DNA of 64,000 bases from assembly GCF_000731095.1 (NCBI RefSeq), contig NZ_JMTZ01000019.1, positions 1 to 64,000 of the forward strand, read 5' to 3'. The position numbers were made by a program, and so were the translations under genes. This DNA is from Lysobacter antibioticus. GTDB taxonomy: Bacteria; Pseudomonadota; Gammaproteobacteria; Xanthomonadales; Xanthomonadaceae. Below the pieces are notes generated by a model that saw only the letters and a program-made list of their open reading frames with translations, was not told where the DNA came from and searched no databases. This document shows positions 27,044 to 34,862 of this stretch, one piece after another. Positions within the stretch are counted from its first letter, which is position 1, and every line of letters begins with the position of its first letter.

Positions 27044-27185
27044 GCCGGGAATCGGGAATGGAGAATCGGGAATCGGAAGAGCAGGAGCAAGGCAACGCGT
27101 CGCCGCCGGATTCGGTCTCAGCAAGGCATCGCGAATGTTCGGTGGGGCGCATCCGATTCCCTATTCCCGATTCCCTATTCCCGGC
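27044..27185. repeat. Element with GCCGGGAATC inverted ends (family C)
   Basis: The left end reads GCCGGGAATCGGGAAT with further GGGAATC heptamers; the right end is the inverted form, with GATTCCC units ending ATTCCCGGC. The element spans the space between the SLC13 start codon and the end of trmB, and overlaps the last trmB codons. A second element of the same build is at 51143-51309. Confidence 0.8.
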
Positions 27186-27916
27186 TGCTTGTCGTACAGC
27201 AGATCCCAGACGCCGTGGCCGAGTTTCTGGCCGCGGGTCTCGAAGTGCGTCTGCGGACGCCACGGCGGCCGGGCCACGCTGCCGCGCGGGCCGGCGCGGT
27301 TGACCAGGCCTGCGGTCGCATCGAGCACGTCCCACATCTGTTCGGCATAGTCCTGCCAATCGGTGGCGAGGTGCAAGCGACCGTCGGGCGAAAGTTTGCG
27401 CACCAGCAGATCGGCGAACGCGGGCTGGACCAGGCGGCGCTTGTTGTGGCGCTTCTTGTGCCACGGGTCCGGGAAATAGATGCGGACCTCGTCGAGCGAG
27501 CCGTCGGCGACTTCGTGGTTCAACACTTCGACCGCGTCGTGGTGATACAGGCGGACATGGTCGCTGCCGTCTTCGGCCAGGGCGTTCAACAGCCGGCCGA
27601 CGCCGGGGGCGTGGACCTCGATGCCGATCAGGTCGCGCTCGCGGTCGTGCTGGGCGGCGAAACGCAGGGCTTCGCCGTTGCCGAAGCCGATCTCGAGCAC
27701 GCGCTTGGCGCTACGGCCGAAGATTTCGTCGTAATCGCGCGGCGAACCCTGGTAGTCGATGCCGAAACGCGGCCACAGCTCGTCGAAGGCGCGCTGCTGG
27801 GCCGGAGTGAAGCGGCCCTGGCGCAGGACGAAGCTGCGCACCTGGCGCCGGCCTTCTTCCACGGTGAACGGCTTGGGCGGGGTCTTGGCGCCGTCGCTGG
27901 AGAACGGGTCCGTCAT
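27161..27916 (-). CDS. trmB: tRNA (guanine-N7)-methyltransferase
   Basis: TrmB makes m7G46 in tRNA using SAM. The SAM-binding [16 protein letters not shown], the catalytic region [15 protein letters not shown] and the C-terminal [17 protein letters not shown] are all present in 251 residues. The start overlaps the thiG stop by four bases (ATGA), so the two are coupled. The last residues (QPGIGNRE) are translated from a family C repeat, so the native C-terminus appears to have been replaced or extended by the element; the conserved core is intact. Confidence 0.95.
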   Translation of the reverse strand: MTDPFSSDGAKTPPKPFTVEEGRRQVRSFVLRQGRFTPAQQRAFDELWPRFGIDYQGSPRDYDEIFGRSAKRVLEIGFGNGEALRFAAQHDRERDLIGIEVHAPGVGRLLNALAEDGSDHVRLYHHDAVEVLNHEVADGSLDEVRIYFPDPWHKKRHNKRRLVQPAFADLLVRKLSPDGRLHLATDWQDYAEQMWDVLDATAGLVNRAGPRGSVARPPWRPQTHFETRGQKLGHGVWDLLYDKQPGIGNRE

Positions 27917-28707
27917 TCGATCAAACCGTCCACCGGGCTCGACGCGCTGGCATAACGCTTGCGCGGAATGCGGCCGGCCTTGAACGCGGCGCGGCCGGCC
28001 TCGATCGCCAGCTTCATGGCATGCGCCATCAGGATCGGGTCGCGGGCGCCGGCGATGGCGGTGTTCATGAGCACGCCGTCGCAGCCCAGCTCCATGGCGA
28101 TGGCCGCGTCCGAGGCGGTGCCGACGCCGGCGTCGACCAGGATCGGCACCTTGGCGTTCTCGATGATCTCGAGCAGGTTGTACTTGTTCTGCACGCCCAG
28201 GCCCGAGCCGATCGGCGCCGCCAGCGGCATCACCGCCACGCAGCCGATCTGTTCCAGGCGCTTGGCCAGGATCGGGTCGTCGGAGGTGTAGACCATCACG
28301 TCGAAACCGTCCTTGACCAGGATTTCGGCCGCGGCCAGGGTCTGGACGACGTCGGGGAACAGCGTGCGCTGGTCGCCGAGCACTTCGAGCTTGACCAGCT
28401 TGTGGCCGTCGAGCAGTTCGCGGGCCAGGCGGCAGGTGCGCACGGCGTCGTCGGCGGTGTAGCAGCCGGCGGTGTTGGGCAGCAGGGTGTAGCGGTCCGG
28501 GGGCAGCACATCGAGCAGGTTCGGCTCGCCCGGGTTCTGGCCGATATTGGTGCGGCGGATGGCGACGGTGACGATCTCGGCGCCGGCGGCTTCGGTCGCC
28601 AGGCGGGTCTCGTCGAGGTCCTTGAACTTGCCGGTGCCGGTCAACAGGCGCGAGCGGTAGGTTTTGCCGGCGATGACCAGCGGATCGGATAAGGCGTTGT
28701 TCGTCAT
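27913..28707 (-). CDS. thiG: Thiazole synthase
   Basis: ThiG forms the thiazole phosphate of thiamine from DXP, dehydroglycine and the ThiS thiocarboxylate. The 264 residues match the family. Motifs include LTGTGKF, the Schiff-base region [20 protein letters not shown] and [18 protein letters not shown]. It is coupled to trmB. Its partner thiS lies 9 kb away at 37698 on the same strand, on the other side of an accessory block. No TPP riboswitch was seen upstream. Confidence 0.96.
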   Translation of the reverse strand: MTNNALSDPLVIAGKTYRSRLLTGTGKFKDLDETRLATEAAGAEIVTVAIRRTNIGQNPGEPNLLDVLPPDRYTLLPNTAGCYTADDAVRTCRLARELLDGHKLVKLEVLGDQRTLFPDVVQTLAAAEILVKDGFDVMVYTSDDPILAKRLEQIGCVAVMPLAAPIGSGLGVQNKYNLLEIIENAKVPILVDAGVGTASDAAIAMELGCDGVLMNTAIAGARDPILMAHAMKLAIEAGRAAFKAGRIPRKRYASASSPVDGLIE

Positions 28708-28809
28708 CGGTGAATTATGTCGGATAACGCCCTGCGCTTGGACCCCGCGCGGCCCGCCGTTTCACCCGGCGTGCGGTTTTCGCTCTTCCGCCGCGGCGCG
28801 GCCGGGCGA

Positions 28810-28848
28810 GGGTTGGGCGGGGGTTGGGCGGGGGTTGGGCGGGCTGGG
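28810..28848 (+). repeat. Three tandem 11-mers, G-quadruplex-prone
   Basis: Three perfect GGGTTGGGCGG units are followed by GCTGGG. Runs of three or more G separated by 1-2 bases make this a strong G-quadruplex candidate on the plus strand. It lies about 100 bases upstream of thiG, in the spacer shared with the c-di-GMP-controlled gene. Confidence 0.8.
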
Positions 28849-28926
28849 CGACGGCCGCAAAACGCGGTTCGTGGTCGTCCCCGGCGCCATCCATCCAGAA
28901 CGGCGACCGTTCGTCGCCGGATGATG

Positions 28927-28950
28927 AAAATGTGATTGCAATCACATTTT
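28927..28950. promoter_or_regulatory. CRP/Clp-type operator (24-bp perfect palindrome)
   Basis: The core TGTGATTGCAATCACA fits TGTGA-N6-TCACA exactly, flanked by A and T runs that complete a 24-bp perfect palindrome. In Xanthomonadaceae this is the consensus of Clp, a CRP homologue whose DNA binding is blocked by c-di-GMP (known for Xanthomonas). A -10-like TATATT at 28957-28962 places the site near -30, a position that could fit repression or an unusual activation geometry. Confidence 0.85.
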
Positions 28951-29063
28951 GAAGCGTATATTGGCCGGCAAGCGGTACTGGGGCGGCGCTGAAGGTTCGC
29001 GACGCATCGGCCATCGCCGGCGGCGTCCGCTGGGGGAAGCGGGCGCCGCGCCGTCGTACGGGA

Positions 29064-29146
29064 CTCGAAAAAGGCACAACCGGTGAAAGCCGGTGTCGCA
29101 AAGCCACGGGTGCGGGCCGTCCGGTCAGCATGGCCGAGCTACCGAG
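29064..29146 (+). ncRNA. Cyclic-di-GMP-I (GEMM-I) riboswitch
   Basis: The aptamer signature is clear: an outer P1 helix (CTCG 29064-29067 with CGAG 29143-29146), AAGGCACAACC, a first hairpin capped by a GAAA tetraloop (29085-29088), the conserved GTCGCAAAGCCACGGG, a second arm, and the tetraloop-receptor strand ATGGCCGAGCTACCG. This class binds c-di-GMP. It sits in the leader of the secreted protein gene, 46 bases before its ATG. A small hairpin (GGGTG/CACCC, 29158-29173) between aptamer and ribosome binding site may be part of the switch; the direction of control is not evident. Confidence 0.92.
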
Positions 29147-29191
29147 CGCGAAGAACAGGGTGCTTTGCCACCCCGCTCACGGAGTTCTGAC

Positions 29192-31678
29192 ATGTCCACC
29201 ACTCGACGTTGGCGTCCGTTGCTTGCAACGGCGCTCTTGCTTGCTACCGCTGCCGCCTTGCCCACCGGGGCCTGGGCGGCCTCGGTGCAGCCGACCACTT
29301 TCTCGGGCAACTTCACCAGTTGCGACGACCTGCCCGGCGTAGCGACCTGGGCCGGATTGGGCGGCAGCACCGGCAGCGCACCGGTCAACGGCCAAAGCTA
29401 CAACCTTGGCGCACCCGGTCAAACCATCACCTTCAACTACACACCTGCCGACCAAAGCAAATTTATCGGCTTCACCTCGACCGTGCCGATGGACTACATC
29501 GTGGTCAAGGGCGGCAACGCCTATAACGTCTTCCACTACGACCCCGCCGCCCTCAGCGACATCAATCTGTTCGCACCGATCAATTCCAGCGGCGAACCCG
29601 CCGGCGTCAGCCATGTCGTGTTCTGCTTCCTGCCCAAGCCCAGCGGCGAGAAAACCGCCACGGCGAGCTGGAAGCGCTATACCGATTGGCAGATCGAAAA
29701 GACCGTGACGCCCGAGAGCATCGTGATGTTCGATGGCGACAGCCACCAGGTCGAATACACCGTCACCGCCACGCCGACCACCCGTGGCATGTATCGCGTC
29801 GCCGGCGCCATCACCGTCAAGGACCCGTTCGGCTTCGGTTGGAAGACCACCGCCGTGGTCGACACCATGCAGTTCAACAACAGCGCGACCCAGTTCCAGC
29901 TGAGTTGGACCTCGCAGGGCGGCGACACCGACACCCTGGCCTGCGTCAAGCCGGCCGCGAATCCGGACAAGATCATCCTGACCTGCGATTACGCGTTCGA
30001 CCTGAGCAGCAACACCCATCCGTTCCTGCTCAACGCCAGCGGAGGCGTCAACGCCGCCGGCATCACCAGCGAGCGCAACGGCGGCACCTATACGTTCGTG
30101 GCTTCCGCTGCGTTCTCGATCCCGGCGAACCCGGCCGAGAGCTACGGCGACACGTTCGTGATCGACGACTCGATGCTGCCGGGCGATCCGAACCACAGCT
30201 TCAGCCTCGGCAACGGTCCGTATGTGTGGACCTATCCGCGTCCGTCGCCGTTCGTGTGCGGTGCCGACGAAGGTCAGCACAACAACACCGCAACCGGTAC
30301 CTGGAGCACCAGCGCCAGCACCAATGCCACGGCCAGCGATTCGGCCATGGTCACCGTCGCCTGCCGGACCGTCGCGATCAGCAAGACCGCGCAGACCCGC
30401 TACGACCGCGACTATGCCTGGGCGCCCGACAAGCATGTGGTGGTCTCGCCGGCCGACGCCAAGGTCGTCGGCATGCAGGGCTGCCTGCCCGATCCGATCG
30501 CCAGCGGCATCTATGCCGGTAACTTCCTGTGCGACGACGTCGACGTGCTGCTCAATGTCGGCGGCAACTACGAGACGGTCTATCGTCTCGCGGCGACCCG
30601 CAGCACCGAGTCCGAGAGCGGCTTTGCGGTCAGCGGCAGCATCATGGTCACCTGGCCTGCCGACGCGACACCGCAGTTCAGCCCGGCCGATCCGAGCGAC
30701 ACTCTGCACTTCGCCGGTGGAGGCACCCAGTCGGTGTCGCCGACGTGCGACCCGCAGGGCGCGACCTCGCTCAACTGCACCTACGACGCAGCGCTGAGCG
30801 GCAAGCTCGAAGGCTATAACGAGGCGAGCATCCAGCGCGTGCTGAAGTGCTACGACGCTGCCGGCAACGCCAGCGATTGCGGCTTCACGAGCTACACCTC
30901 CAACCAGGCCGCACTGGTGTACGGCTCGCCGAACGTCGAAACCGACGCCTGCGTGCAGGTCAGCGACCTGTTCAACGGCATCCCGGGCCTCAACCTCGGC
31001 GATACCTTCGGTTGGCAGGTCAGCCCGCTGATGTGCAGCAGCTTCGCCCAGTACGTCACTGGCGACATCAACCCCGATCCGGGCATCGTCAACAGCCTCG
31101 ACCTGTTCGCGGCGTGGATACTGCCGAGCCAGACCGGACCCGGTAACACTTGCGAATTCATGGTTCCGAACCTCTTGACCTTGGCGACCGACAACGGCGT
31201 CAACAAGAGCGACGAAGCCGTGATCACCGTGAGCGTGCCGGAACTGTGCGCCAACAGCGGATGCACCTACACCCAGGGTTATTGGAAGACCCACTCGAAG
31301 TACGGCCCCGCGCCGTATGACGCGACCTGGGCCGCGATCGGAGAAGACACGCTGTTCTTCGCCTCCGGTCAGACCTGGTACAAGGTGTTCTGGACGCCGC
31401 CGAAGGGTGGCAACGCGTACTACATCCTCGCGCACCAGTACATGGCCGCACGCCTCAACGCCGAAGCCGGCGCAGGCGCACCGTCCAACGTGCAGGCCGC
31501 TATCGCCGAAGCCACCGCATGGTTCATCGGTCGCAGCACCACTGCGCCGAAGGGCGCGGCACGCGACACCGCGATCAGGCTCGCCGGCATTCTCGGCGCC
31601 TACAACGAAGGCACGACCGGACCTGGCCATTGCTCGGTCTCGCCGGCCACCGTGATCGACGGAGGCGGCAACAGCTGA
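29192..31678 (+). CDS. Large secreted protein under c-di-GMP riboswitch control
   Basis: The ATG at 29192 has GGAG eight bases upstream and opens a signal peptide (RWRPLLATALLLATAAALP, then TGAWAA). The 828-residue product is rich in Thr, Ser, Asn and Asp, typical of beta-sandwich surface proteins. Two related segments start near residues 168 (IEKTVTPESIVMFDG) and 396 (ISKTAQTRYDRDYAWAPDK). A C-terminal domain from about residue 692 begins CTYTQGYWKTHSKYGP. There is no cell-wall anchor or beta-barrel, so it is probably released or attached non-covalently. The riboswitch suggests a role in attachment, matrix or lifestyle change. Exact function is unknown. Confidence 0.8.
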   Translation: MSTTRRWRPLLATALLLATAAALPTGAWAASVQPTTFSGNFTSCDDLPGVATWAGLGGSTGSAPVNGQSYNLGAPGQTITFNYTPADQSKFIGFTSTVPMDYIVVKGGNAYNVFHYDPAALSDINLFAPINSSGEPAGVSHVVFCFLPKPSGEKTATASWKRYTDWQIEKTVTPESIVMFDGDSHQVEYTVTATPTTRGMYRVAGAITVKDPFGFGWKTTAVVDTMQFNNSATQFQLSWTSQGGDTDTLACVKPAANPDKIILTCDYAFDLSSNTHPFLLNASGGVNAAGITSERNGGTYTFVASAAFSIPANPAESYGDTFVIDDSMLPGDPNHSFSLGNGPYVWTYPRPSPFVCGADEGQHNNTATGTWSTSASTNATASDSAMVTVACRTVAISKTAQTRYDRDYAWAPDKHVVVSPADAKVVGMQGCLPDPIASGIYAGNFLCDDVDVLLNVGGNYETVYRLAATRSTESESGFAVSGSIMVTWPADATPQFSPADPSDTLHFAGGGTQSVSPTCDPQGATSLNCTYDAALSGKLEGYNEASIQRVLKCYDAAGNASDCGFTSYTSNQAALVYGSPNVETDACVQVSDLFNGIPGLNLGDTFGWQVSPLMCSSFAQYVTGDINPDPGIVNSLDLFAAWILPSQTGPGNTCEFMVPNLLTLATDNGVNKSDEAVITVSVPELCANSGCTYTQGYWKTHSKYGPAPYDATWAAIGEDTLFFASGQTWYKVFWTPPKGGNAYYILAHQYMAARLNAEAGAGAPSNVQAAIAEATAWFIGRSTTAPKGAARDTAIRLAGILGAYNEGTTGPGHCSVSPATVIDGGGNS

Positions 31679-31707
31679 TACGCAGCGTTACTTGCAACCC
31701 GCAACAG

Positions 31708-31734
31708 AGCCCCGGCTTCGGCCGGGGCTTTTTT
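31708..31734 (+). terminator. Intrinsic terminator
   Basis: A 9-bp perfect stem AGCCCCGGC with a TTCG loop (31717-31720) is followed by six T. It ends the transcript of the riboswitch-controlled gene. Confidence 0.95.
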
Positions 31735-31807
31735 ATGCGCCGATGTCATTTGCTTGAACATCGCACCGACACGTAAGGCCCCCTCAAATATCGCATCGAC
31801 ACATGAA

Positions 31808-32075
31808 CTCCCCCCTTTGAAAAAGGGGGGGTAGGGGGGATTTGCTCTTATCCCATCCACATCAAGGCGATCTGCCCGGAAATCCCCCGGCGCAGCGGGC
31901 TTGTCGCTCCGCCGAACGACGCAGGCGCCCGCCCCCTTTGCAAAGGGGGCTTGTGTAGGTGTTTCCGCAGGCCGTTCACGCCCGTCGATCCGTCGGCGTC
32001 GAGCACACGGTGTTGATGTAGCCGCTGCCCAGAGAGGTCCCCCTTTGGAAAAGGGGGGGCAGGGGGGGATTTGCT
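31808..32075. repeat. Cluster of three family B palindromes
   Basis: Three members lie in this spacer: 31808-31846 (C-run, CTTTGAAAAAG, G-run, then AGGGGGGATTTGCT), 31931-31950 (perfect 20-bp palindrome centred on TTTGCAAA), and 32038-32075 (same type as the first). The first and last have the same orientation and end like the right end of the element at 24971-25149. They fill most of the 605-base gap before the TonB receptor gene; nothing coding was seen there. Confidence 0.85.
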
Positions 32076-32169
32076 CCTGCTCCGCTATGCATTCGCGCCC
32101 CGCATTCGCCCAGCAAGCAAGCTTGACCGATCCTGGCGCCAACCACCGCGCACGCAATTCCATCGACGG

Positions 32170-32187
32170 CTGTCACGAATCTTTAAA
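32170..32187 (+). promoter_or_regulatory. Candidate PHO box
   Basis: CTGTCAC-GAAT-CTTTAAA: the first half matches the PhoB half-site exactly, the 4-base spacer is AT-biased as in the consensus, and the second half matches 4 of 7. It lies about 100 bases before the TonB receptor of a phosphoesterase operon. The weak second half keeps this tentative. Confidence 0.4.
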
Positions 32188-32283
32188 CGTCGCGGCCCAG
32201 CATGCGCAGGATTGCCGGGCTCGACGCAGGGCCTTCGGACGGAACCGGCCGGCAGCCTTCCCTTCCTTCCGAACGCCGAATCC

Positions 32284-34857
32284 ATGATGCCTTCCACCCG
32301 CCAGCTGAGCCGGGCGATCCGTTGCGCCCTCGTACTGACCGCATTCGCCGTTTCTAGCGCACAGGCCCAGGACACCGCAGCGACTGCCGCCAGCGATGCG
32401 AGCATGGCCGCCGCCAGCGCAACCGATCTCGACACCGTCATCGTCACCGGCCGTTCCGGCACGCGCCAGCGCAGCAAGGCCGAGACCAGCTACTCGATCA
32501 CCGCCATCGACGAAGACCGCCTACGCATGCAGGCGCCGACCTCGGTCACCGAGGCGATGAAGTCGGTGCCGGGCTTTTGGGTCGAAGCCACCGGCGGCGA
32601 AGCCAGCGGCAACATCCGTGCGCGCGGCATCCCGGTCGACGGGTTCGGTTCGGTCACCCTGCTCGAAGACGGCATCCCGGTGCAGCACGACCCGGCCCTG
32701 GGCTTCCTCAACGGCGACCAGGCGTTCCGACTCGACGAGACCATCGAACGCATCGAAGTGGTGCGCGGCGGCCCCTCCTCGGTGTTCTACTCGAACGCGC
32801 CGGCCGGCGCGATCAACTTCATCCCGCGCGTGGTCGGCGACAGCGCCGAAGGCGTGGTCAAGTACACCGCAGGCGACTACGGCCTGAACCGCTACGACTT
32901 CTTCTTCGGTACGCCGCTTGGCGCCGGCTGGAAGCTCGGCCTCGGCGGCTTTTATCGTTTCGACGACGGCATCCGCGATCCCGGCTTCCAGGCCAACGAC
33001 GGCGGCCAGTACCGGCTCAACCTGAGCAAGGCGTTCGAGCGCGGCCGCTTCGCCTTCGACTACAAGCGCCTGGACGACAACGTCGCGCTGTACCTCGGCA
33101 TCCCGATGCGCACCTATGCCGACGGCAAGATCCGCGGCGTGCCCGGCTTCGACGATCACTACGGCACCCTGGCCGGCCCGGACACCCGCCATGCCTCGAT
33201 GCTGCAGGGCGACCGCAGCCGCTATGCCTTCGACAACGCGCGCGGCACCGAAGTGAAGCGCGACCAGTACACGGTCAAGTTCGATTACGAACTCGGCGCC
33301 GGCTTCAAGCTCGCCCAGTCGCTGCGCTACGACCGCACCGAGACCCAGCGCAACGGCGTGTTCCCGCTGCAGTTGCTCAGCGCCTCCAAGTTCCTGTCCG
33401 ACCCTGCGCTGAAAAAGCAGCTCGCGGCGATTCCCGGCGCCGCCGGCGCGCAGCTGCGCTACGTCAACGGCGCGGGCCAGGTGTTCGACGTCGCCAACCA
33501 GAACGGCAACGGCCTGGTCACGGTCGGCGGCCTGCGCGGCGTGACCATGCCGGTCGACGAGCTGATCAGCGACACCCGCCTGATGCGCCGTTTCGACTTC
33601 GGCGGGCAGAGCCACGACCTCACCTTCGGCTACTACTACGCACGCTTCGACCAGGACTTCGACCGCTATTCGTCGACGACCCTGCTCGACGTGCGCGATA
33701 ACGCGCGCCTGCTCGATCTGGTCGCGGTCGACGCCGCCGGCCGCCCATTGGCGACGCTGACCGACCACGGCTTCTACCGCTACGGTTATGAGTGGGAGAA
33801 CGCCAGCGGCCGCTCGACCACCCAGGCCGTGTACCTGTCGGACGAATGGCAGGTCAACGAGCGCCTGCGCATCGACGCCGGTGTGCGCTGGGAAAAGGTC
33901 AACGCCAAGGGTTGGACCGAGATCCGCAAGCAGGTCAACCTGGGCACTCCGGCGAGCTCGCAAATCCTGACCGGCTCGGGCCGCTTCGTGAACTACGACC
34001 GCGACTACGACAAGCTCGGCTGGACCGTCGGTGCCAATTGGCAGTTCGACAAATACTCGGGCCTGTTCGCGCGCTGGACCCCGACCTTCCGCCTGCCCAA
34101 TCTGTCGAGCTTCATCACCCGCTATTCCAACTGCACCCAGGCCGCGGCCCAGGACTGCGTGAGCAAGGACACCGCGGCGCAGCCGGTGATCCAGACCATG
34201 CAGCTCGGCGAGGTCGGCTACAAGTTCAGCAACGAAACCTTCGACGTGTTCGCCACGCTGTTCTACACCAAGTACGAGAACGTCGGTTTCAGCAATGCCG
34301 TGTTCGACCTCAACGCCGGCACCTCGACCGTGCAGCAGGGCTATGCCGACACCAAGACCACCGGCCTGGAGTTGGAAGCGTCGTGGTTCCCGGTGCGCTG
34401 GTTCGACATGCAGCTGACCGCGACCGTGCAGGACCCGCAATACAAAGGCCTGCGCTACACCGAGATCGTCAACGGCGCGCCGGTGTTGCGCGACTTCGTC
34501 GGCAACCAGTTGATCCGCGTGCCGAAGAACAGCTTCCGCATCGTGCCCGGCATCAACCTGCTCGACGACCGTCTGCGCCTGCAGCTCGCCTACGAATACC
34601 AGGGCGAGCGTTTCGTCGACACCGCCAATTCGGTGCGGCTGCCGTCGTACAACGTGCTCAACGCCAGCGCCCGCTACGAGTTCACCCCGGGGCTGACCCT
34701 GTTCCTGTACGGCGACAACCTGACCAACTCGCGCGGCCTGACCGAAGGCAACCCGCGCGCCGGCGAGCTGCAGAGCGCCGACGCCGGCGCCAACACCTTC
34801 ATCGCCCGCCCGCTGCTCGGCCGTGCCTTCCGCGCCGCGCTGATGTACCGGTTCTGA
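32284..34857 (+). CDS. TonB-dependent outer-membrane receptor
   Basis: The start is one of two adjacent ATGs (32284 or 32287) that open a signal peptide ending SSAQAQ. The 857-residue protein has an N-terminal plug (VIVTGRSGTRQRSKAETSYS; VTEAMKSVPGFWVEATGG; IERIEVVRGGPSSVFYSNAP) and a 22-strand-type barrel ending in the usual aromatic residue (FRAALMYRF). Substrate specificity is not evident; it was probably not acquired for common siderophores, since the genes just downstream encode phosphodiester hydrolases. The next gene begins 5 bases after its stop. Confidence 0.94.
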   Translation: MMPSTRQLSRAIRCALVLTAFAVSSAQAQDTAATAASDASMAAASATDLDTVIVTGRSGTRQRSKAETSYSITAIDEDRLRMQAPTSVTEAMKSVPGFWVEATGGEASGNIRARGIPVDGFGSVTLLEDGIPVQHDPALGFLNGDQAFRLDETIERIEVVRGGPSSVFYSNAPAGAINFIPRVVGDSAEGVVKYTAGDYGLNRYDFFFGTPLGAGWKLGLGGFYRFDDGIRDPGFQANDGGQYRLNLSKAFERGRFAFDYKRLDDNVALYLGIPMRTYADGKIRGVPGFDDHYGTLAGPDTRHASMLQGDRSRYAFDNARGTEVKRDQYTVKFDYELGAGFKLAQSLRYDRTETQRNGVFPLQLLSASKFLSDPALKKQLAAIPGAAGAQLRYVNGAGQVFDVANQNGNGLVTVGGLRGVTMPVDELISDTRLMRRFDFGGQSHDLTFGYYYARFDQDFDRYSSTTLLDVRDNARLLDLVAVDAAGRPLATLTDHGFYRYGYEWENASGRSTTQAVYLSDEWQVNERLRIDAGVRWEKVNAKGWTEIRKQVNLGTPASSQILTGSGRFVNYDRDYDKLGWTVGANWQFDKYSGLFARWTPTFRLPNLSSFITRYSNCTQAAAQDCVSKDTAAQPVIQTMQLGEVGYKFSNETFDVFATLFYTKYENVGFSNAVFDLNAGTSTVQQGYADTKTTGLELEASWFPVRWFDMQLTATVQDPQYKGLRYTEIVNGAPVLRDFVGNQLIRVPKNSFRIVPGINLLDDRLRLQLAYEYQGERFVDTANSVRLPSYNVLNASARYEFTPGLTLFLYGDNLTNSRGLTEGNPRAGELQSADAGANTFIARPLLGRAFRAALMYRF

Positions 34858-34862
34858 GCGCG

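Noticed and set aside
28708-28930. TPP riboswitch before thiG
   Set aside because: The conserved TPP core strings (CTGAGA and the ACCTGATCTGG type) are absent in the thiG leader.
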